Source: Peromyscus leucopus (Eukaryota; Chordata; Mammalia; Rodentia; Cricetidae). From it: a DNA stretch of 64,000 nt. A program made the position numbers and the translations under genes. The stretch is from the NCBI RefSeq assembly GCF_004664715.2, contig NC_051084.1, positions 56,353,334-56,417,333 on the forward strand. Reading direction: 5' to 3'. Below are positions 58,036 to 64,000 of this stretch, in pieces; positions within the stretch are counted from its first letter, which is position 1; every line of letters begins with the position of its first letter. The notes below the pieces were generated by a model. The model was not told where the DNA came from. It saw only the letters and a list, made by a program, of their open reading frames with translations, and did no database searches.

Positions 58036-58688
58036 TCTATTTCTACAGTTTTTCCCTACCTTGTTCCTTCACTCATTATGAAAGATGTACTCCAGAGGTC
58101 TTGACGAGCAAACTTCTCTTACTCTCCTCTTTGATTATGGCCAGGATCAGGTAACTGCAGGCCACTTGTCAATGCCAGTCAGCCAAGTCTCTTTCCCATG
58201 ATGTCATTGATCCCCCAATTACCTCTCAATTAGGAAAACATGATCACCCTGCCTCAAAACACTGGTGCCTCATAACTTTAAGTGTTTTTTATTCTTTCTT
58301 TTGGTCTCCTTTCCTCCCCAAAACATAAAGTTGTACAATCATACTTTATACTTGGAAACTTTAATATCTACAAACTATATCCCATGGACCAAATCCAGCT
58401 TGCAGCACACACTTGTAATCTTGGAGTTAAGGACAAGGTTTATATTTATAAATGGTTACAATTAAAATGATTGGGTGAATGAATATTGTGGGTATATTCT
58501 CTAACATTCTCAGGAGTAATGGTATCGGGGGTTTATCTGTACAATTCAATAATGTGACCTTTCTCATCAGTCATCTCACCCTAGAGAAGCATGCCTTGAT
58601 ATCTTTTTCTCTTCCTATGTACAAGCAACTCATGCCTAGAACACAGAAACTAAAAGGAAATCTGTGCTACAAATAGCAACTATCAATT
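58036..58688. other. Intergenic DNA, no recognisable gene
   Basis: The frames 58265-58465, 58282-58470 and 58479-58676 are short, overlapping and unrecognised. Confidence 0.5.
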
Positions 58689-58689
58689 T

Positions 58690-58895
58690 TTGAATAATTA
58701 TTATGTACCAGGCACTTAAAAGCATAATCTTATTTGATCCTCTCAAGAACTCCACAAGGTATTATTCATATATTAGCAATGAAAAAATAAGATTCTGAGA
58801 GGTTAATTGCTCAAATTCACAGAGAAGGTAAAGTGTCAGAGCTCCAGCTGGGGCCTTTAGAGATACAAACTTCATCTTTCTTCCACTGTGCTGAG
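58690..58895 (+). mobile_element. MIR SINE
   Basis: Clear MIR order: 'attattatgtaccaggcactt', 'cttatttgatcctctcaagaactccacaaggtattatt', 'gagaggttaattgctcaaattcacag', 'gtcagagctccagctggggcc' and 'ttccactgtgct'. Divergence fits an insertion older than the rodent lineage. Confidence 0.85.
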
Positions 58896-59194
58896 TGAGA
58901 TAATGACAAAGAATGTCTTCAGGGTCAGGCATATTAGTTAATAGTTGATTGTGGAGGAACCATTAGATGAGTCAAATTAAGTTTTGAAAGAGTACTTATC
59001 ATCACCTCAAAGGACTAAAAGGGTATTGTTCTCCACCATAAGTCACAGTGGCTAAGAAGACTGTGTGTTGGAAAATAATCCAGATTTATCAAACAGTGCT
59101 ACATGTAGGGGTTATTTTGAATACAACAAATGCATAAGTAACTTCTTAACTCCCATATGACTGAAAACTAAGGCACTCAAGTGTGTTGCAGAAC

Positions 59195-59370
59195 CTTTGC
59201 TTTTTTTGTTTGTTTGTTTGTTTGTTTTCTGAGACAGGGTTTCTCTGTGTAACAGTGTAACAACCCTAGCTGTCCTACAGACTAGACTGGCTTTGAACTC
59301 AAGGAGATCTGCCTGCCTGTGCCTCCTGAGTTCTGGGATTAAAGGCATGCACCACCACTACCCAGCAGAA
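59195..59370 (-). mobile_element. B1 SINE, minus strand
   Basis: A TTTG-expanded tail (59199-59226) is followed by 'gagacagggtttctctgtg', 'actagactggctttgaactcaaggagatctgcc' and 'gggattaaaggcatgcaccaccactacccagc', a complete reverse-complemented B1. A roughly 10-bp insertion ('aacagtgtaac') separates it from consensus. The frame 59112-59348(-) is the usual SINE artefact. Confidence 0.92.
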
Positions 59371-62300
59371 ACTTATAGTTTTATAGCTGTAAAAACACAG
59401 TGATTTCACTGGAAGATCTCCCTTGCTTCCTCCAAAACCTAGAGGTTGTTTAACTGATAAAGCATAGAACAAACCAAAGAATCAGCAACTTACCAATCAA
59501 AATTGAATTCAGTTAAAATTATTTTAAACTAATAACAGTAATTTTTTTTGCTTTTTTCAGGAAAAACACAATTCTCCTTTATTCTAGCCTAAGGTTTTCT
59601 GATAGGACTAACCAGTTCCAATAAAGAAATTCACATACAAAAAAGGAGGCAGTTCTCACATGTAGTAAAAATTCCCAAGCACGACACAGTTTCATACTTG
59701 CATAAATATTCTCTTTAAAGGCTCTGTCATTAAAATGACAGAAAAACACATCTTTCTAGTTTTCAGTGTTCCTTCTGAATGGCCTCTCATGCTTCCACTG
59801 TCTCTAAGGATTTTTAGATTATCTGCAAATTCATAAGGTGTCCAAAGCTGTTGGCATCTTACTGATTCAGATTCAACTTTTTGCTTGACCCTTTTGGGTG
59901 TTTAGCTTGAGTAACTCAGTATCCTCACAGGGCTTGATCTGATTGTATTTCTTTATAGGTTTACATGTGGCTTCAAAAGACTGATATTCTATTTGAAAAT
60001 GAGAGCATGTCCCTGCATCTGTTTCCCAGTTTCCCAGTATTGATTTCTGCTTAAGTACACAGATACCACTGCAACTGGATGGTCGAGGGGATCAGGATAT
60101 TCTACATCTTCTCACGTTTCTCTTAACACTTATTGTATGCTAACTGTTTCAGACAAATGTTTATTTAGTATTCATAACTCTATTAAATTCCATTAAATAA
60201 GTATTATTGTCCTTACATGTACAAAAGAAGCAACCATCTAAAGGACAATAAGATGAGATAAAAGACTCAGGCTCATTCAGTAATATGCCTCAGATCAGCG
60301 TGCAAATTCAGCCATTCTGATAATACAGCTTGTTTCATCATAAAACTGTCATCTTTCTAGTAATCATTTCTGTGTATTAACCTTCTTTTATAAAAAGGTT
60401 TTCAGCACTTTTATTTTCTGGGTGAGCAGAATACTCTCATAATTATTATCCTTAGTAATGTATGATCAGTTATCCCAAGAAATGAACATAGATGGAGTGA
60501 CCAAATGTCTGGAGACACATCTACAAATTTACAAGAGAAATTTTCATTCACACACAACATTGCTTTCTAAACTTCATGTTAATTTCTCAATCTTGTATGG
60601 TTGTTTTAATTTATGTCTTTAAAACATGAAAAAATACAGATGTGTATTTTTACACTGATAGTTTCTCTGTTATGTAATCCAAGGCCACAAAATACTATCT
60701 GAGTCATAGTAATATTTCACTAAATATTTTTTTAATATAAAATAAACATTTAGGAAGATATTTTCACAGAGGAAAAACATTTATCAACACTGGTTTTGTC
60801 TGGTTAGGATAAAGAGAACTACTCCCAACTTCAAACTAATAGAGTGAAATATTTTTTAAAATTGTATATTTACATTATTAAACATATATTTTAGAACTTA
60901 TAACTCAGAAAATAATTCATAACAAAATCACTTAAGTCTGTTATGTTTTGTATATGTATTTTTGTGTCAATAATGCGAATCAACTTTGTGCACTGAGGTA
61001 ATCTTGACAATGGTATTGACTGGTGTGGATGTTTTTCAAGCCCATATGAGATGAGATAAGAGGACATTAGAGACAAAGGAAGCTTTAAGAGTAAGTTCAT
61101 TTCCCACATCAAAAAGTAAAATAATATTTGCTCAATGTGTTTCCATATTCCAAAATGTTATGTTTTGCCAGAAATAAGAAAATATATGCTATTGCATATA
61201 CAAACTATTTCAAAATCTTGGTATCACTGACTAAAGCCTAAATCTTGTATGTAGGATGATTTTAACTATATTGTAACATATTCTAAAACCTTGACCATCA
61301 ATTTTCTTCCAGCCTTCCTTAGCCCTCTTTCTGTCTGAGTCCCTAAGTATTTATAATCCACAAAAAATAAACTGCCACGAAGATCACACTAAATACACAC
61401 TCATACACTCATATACACACTAACCTATAAACACTAAAACACATGTTCTTATAAATGTGCATGCGCGCGCACACACACACACACACACATACACACACAC
61501 ACACACACACCTTGGGGCATTATTGTTAATATGTAGAAAGTATGCCTGACTGTATTATTGTTGTCTTTGCTAAGTACCATATCAAATCATCCTCTTAGAA
61601 ACCCCAGGCACTACTGGAAAGAGTGCCTGCTGAAGAAATTATCTCCTTCTGCTGCTAGCAAAAAAGCCTGCTCTTTCTTCTCTGTACGTAATCTCTATGC
61701 CCTTGTTTGAAATTTCTCATGAAAAATACAGCCTAATCCCTAGTGTATTTCTCAATGGAGCATTTGTGTTTGTGTTTCCTTGGCCTAGTTTAACTCTTAG
61801 GAAAATCGTAAAACATCTAAATGATTTTATTGTCTCTTCAGTTTCCTTATCTAGGAAACTTGGATTGTAGCTACTTCTACAGAGCACCATTGTACTTGAG
61901 ATTTACAGATGAATAAACAAAGACATTTCTAAAATGAATTAATTGGTTTTCTGGAATTTTTCTGTAGTGTTATTTTCTGTACTCATGAAAAATCTATTCA
62001 AGACAATATTTCACAACTAAGACATTGAAGTGTTCATATCAAAGAACTTTTGAACCACAAAGACAAAATGTAGGCATAATTACAGAATGGTACATTTCAC
62101 TGATAATGACATTTATATTACTCACCATGCACTAATTGTTTCCAAATCCATAAGCACTTCCTATAAAATTTTATCTAAATGTCTACATTCTTCTGAGACA
62201 ACCAAAACATTATATGGAAACATGACTGTGGGTAAGTGTGCTCAATGAACCTTATAACTTGTAAATTTATGTTTATTATTGTATTGTAATACAAAATAAT

Positions 62301-62485
62301 CATTATGAGGTTTAATGACAAAAAATTGAGTAGTATCATATTATTATCATTTAAAATTACACAGACACACGCATGTGATACTCACAGATTTAACTGTTTT
62401 TGCTATGTTCATAGCAACCTGAAATTGAAAATTCTGTTCCTATCACATTCTTTATACATGTTCATTTCAAAGACATAGTCTGTTG
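59371..62485. other. Long intergenic block with possible MIR
   Basis: No gene. Around 60126-60330 the order 'aacacttattgtatgctaactgtttcagac', 'attaaataagtattattgtcc' and 'aaaagaagcaaccatctaaagg' is compatible with a second, more decayed MIR. A CA microsatellite (61466-61511) begins with GCGCGCGC. Confidence 0.45.
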
Positions 62486-62489
62486 TTAC

Positions 62490-63165
62490 AATGTTTGAGG
62501 CTGCAAACTGATACACCACTTACAAAAAACAATGTGGATATTCCTCAAAAAGCTGAACATCAATCTACAAGTTTCAGCTATAGGAATCTTGTACATACAT
62601 CAGAAAATTTCTACATCTTACTACAGAGATAGTTGCTCATCTATATTCATTGCTACCCTATTCATTATAGGCAGAAAATGGAAACAGCCTAATTGACTAA
62701 TTGAATGGAAAATAAAAACAGTACATTTACATAATGAAATATTATTCAGCTGTTAAGAAAGCTGAAATTGCAAAACGGGCAGGTAAATGGATGAAACTAG
62801 AAACAATCTTCCTGAGTGAGGTTACCCGGACACAGAAAGACAAATACTGAATGTTTTCCTTTAAGTATGGATGTTAGCTTTTAAGGTTCATATATGTGTG
62901 TTTCAATCTAAATAATCTCAGAGGTTACAAAATGTTAAAAGGGTTAGTAAGGGACCAGGAAGAGGACAGGATGCTAAAAGGAAGGTGAGAGTATAGTATT
63001 ATAAAGGGACAAAGGGGAACTAGAATAAGAGGATTGCATTGGGAAGAGCAAAGGAAGGGAGCCTGAAGAAGGGAATATGCAGAGGGAAAATCGACAGTAA
63101 AGCCTTTTGGAGAGCCATATACTGTTGAAGATTTCTAAAATACATACATATATGAAAAGAATTTA
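62490..63165 (+). mobile_element. Old L1 ORF2 end and 3' UTR, sense
   Basis: The ORF2 tail appears degraded: 'caatgtggatattcctcaaaaagctgaacatcaatctac', 'catcttactacagagatagttgctcatctatattcattgctaccctattcattataggcagaaaatggaaacagcc' and 'aaatggatgaaactagaaacaatcttcctgagtgaggttacccggacacagaaagac'. A G/A-rich 3' UTR follows to about 63165. Frames are broken. Confidence 0.85.
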
Positions 63166-64000
63166 AATGGACTTACCATATAATTCATGAGAATGCCCCA
63201 ACTAGACATTTTATGCCACCAAGTGAAACACCCCGTGGCAGGCATTGGTTATAGTTCATTGAGTTCTTGGTCCAGTGGGTGCCATCGACTCCTATACATC
63301 ACAAGCTATTTATGAGAATGTTGGTTACTCTCCATAACCAGTTGCTAAAGACATGATCTTATTTATATCATTTAACATGGAGAAATTGAGCTGTTGCCCA
63401 GCTACAAGTATTATGCTTATTGACTAGTGTTCATGGTGCTAACTGGTTCTTTGCAGGCTACCTGAAGGAAAAAGTAACCACCAGTTTCATCAGCTACAGA
63501 CCCTATGACCTAAAACTCAACTCCAAAATATATGGGTGCAATAGTGGTACAAATGTTATGGGAGTAAGCAATCACTTTTTGACTGGATTTATGACTACTT
63601 TATAAGATGGAATTCATAGCTTACACTGCCAAAGTGGCCAAGAACAAATAGTTCGTGGGCCCTGGGGGAAAATGTCCTACTAATATTGTACTAAAGGAAC
63701 ATACCAATAAAATTACTTCTGTTGACATATATCACTCTACTCATAGAGTAGAGCATTGTTAAACCCTTATCAGAAAAGTGTCTTCTTACAATAGATGGTA
63801 ATTAACAAATGGGCCCACAACTGAATAATGTGCAAAGAGTGAGAGTCTTTGGAACATTCTTCCCTAAATGTTAATATTATCTTTTCATCAGTCCCTCAAT
63901 TCAAGGCTCATAGATCTATACAGAAGAGAAGATGAAAAAATTATAAAAATCAAAATGGTGGACTACTCCAAGACATTAGTGTTTTCCAGAGATAATGGAG
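63166..64000. other. Unclassified, possibly repeat-derived DNA
   Basis: This stretch follows the L1 tail and has balanced composition. One 61-codon frame (63420-63605) has no recognised motif. Several phrases (for example near 63200-63300 and 63560-63600) are reminiscent of a recurrent rodent repeat, but I cannot name it. The window ends inside it. Confidence 0.35.

Noticed and set aside
61466..61511. CpG-rich GCGCGCGC as a CpG island
   Set aside because: It is four CG steps at the start of a CA microsatellite, far below island length.

Overview
The window is nuclear DNA from a rodent, most likely a cricetid (deer-mouse or hamster group). I infer this from full-length B1 SINEs with A-tails and target-site duplications, B2/B3/B4-type SINEs, rodent L1 3' UTR families, MaLR-type LTRs and two related ERVK-like elements that resemble the cricetid mys/MYSERV group. 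There is no bacterial or viral gene organisation. I find no host protein-coding gene, exon series, rRNA, tRNA, CpG island or CRISPR. The longest open frame (137 codons) is a piece of L1 ORF2. The window reads as AT-rich intergenic or deep intronic DNA built from layered transposon insertions.

Layout. 0-4.3 kb: AT-rich DNA, a possible MIR and an antisense L1 3' UTR piece. 4.3-12.9 kb: one old, long, sense L1 with 5' UTR monomers, an ORF1-like region, decayed ORF2 and 3' UTR. It carries two B1s, a solo LTR, two short L1 tails and microsatellites. 13.55-16.47 kb: first ERVK-like element with a 3' LTR. 16.5-25.1 kb: old SINEs, a HAL1/L1-like relic, an ancient LTR relic, L1 tails, a B1 and many microsatellites. 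25.4-34.2 kb: scattered B2/B3/B4 SINEs around a repeat-poor block (26.4-28.3 kb). 34.2-44.6 kb: microsatellites, a possible DNA transposon relic, a head-to-head pair of one repeat family around a B2, and a young antisense L1 tail. 44.6-49.3 kb: old antisense L1 with a MaLR-type LTR, then another rodent repeat. 51.0-52.7 kb: an old antisense L1 tail and a young L1 with a 5' inversion. 55.08-58.03 kb: antisense L1 interrupted by the second ERVK-like element, which is itself interrupted by another LTR. 58.7-64 kb: MIRs, a minus-strand B1 and an L1 3' end.

I see no operon-like or cooperating gene system. The strongest observations are structural: a three-deep nest at 55-58 kb, shared tandem palindrome arrays and B1-like segments in the two ERVs, a solo LTR with an exact 5-bp duplication, an L1 5' monomer array, and a twin-primed L1. 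Repeat family names come from recognition of sequence patterns and were not checked against a database.
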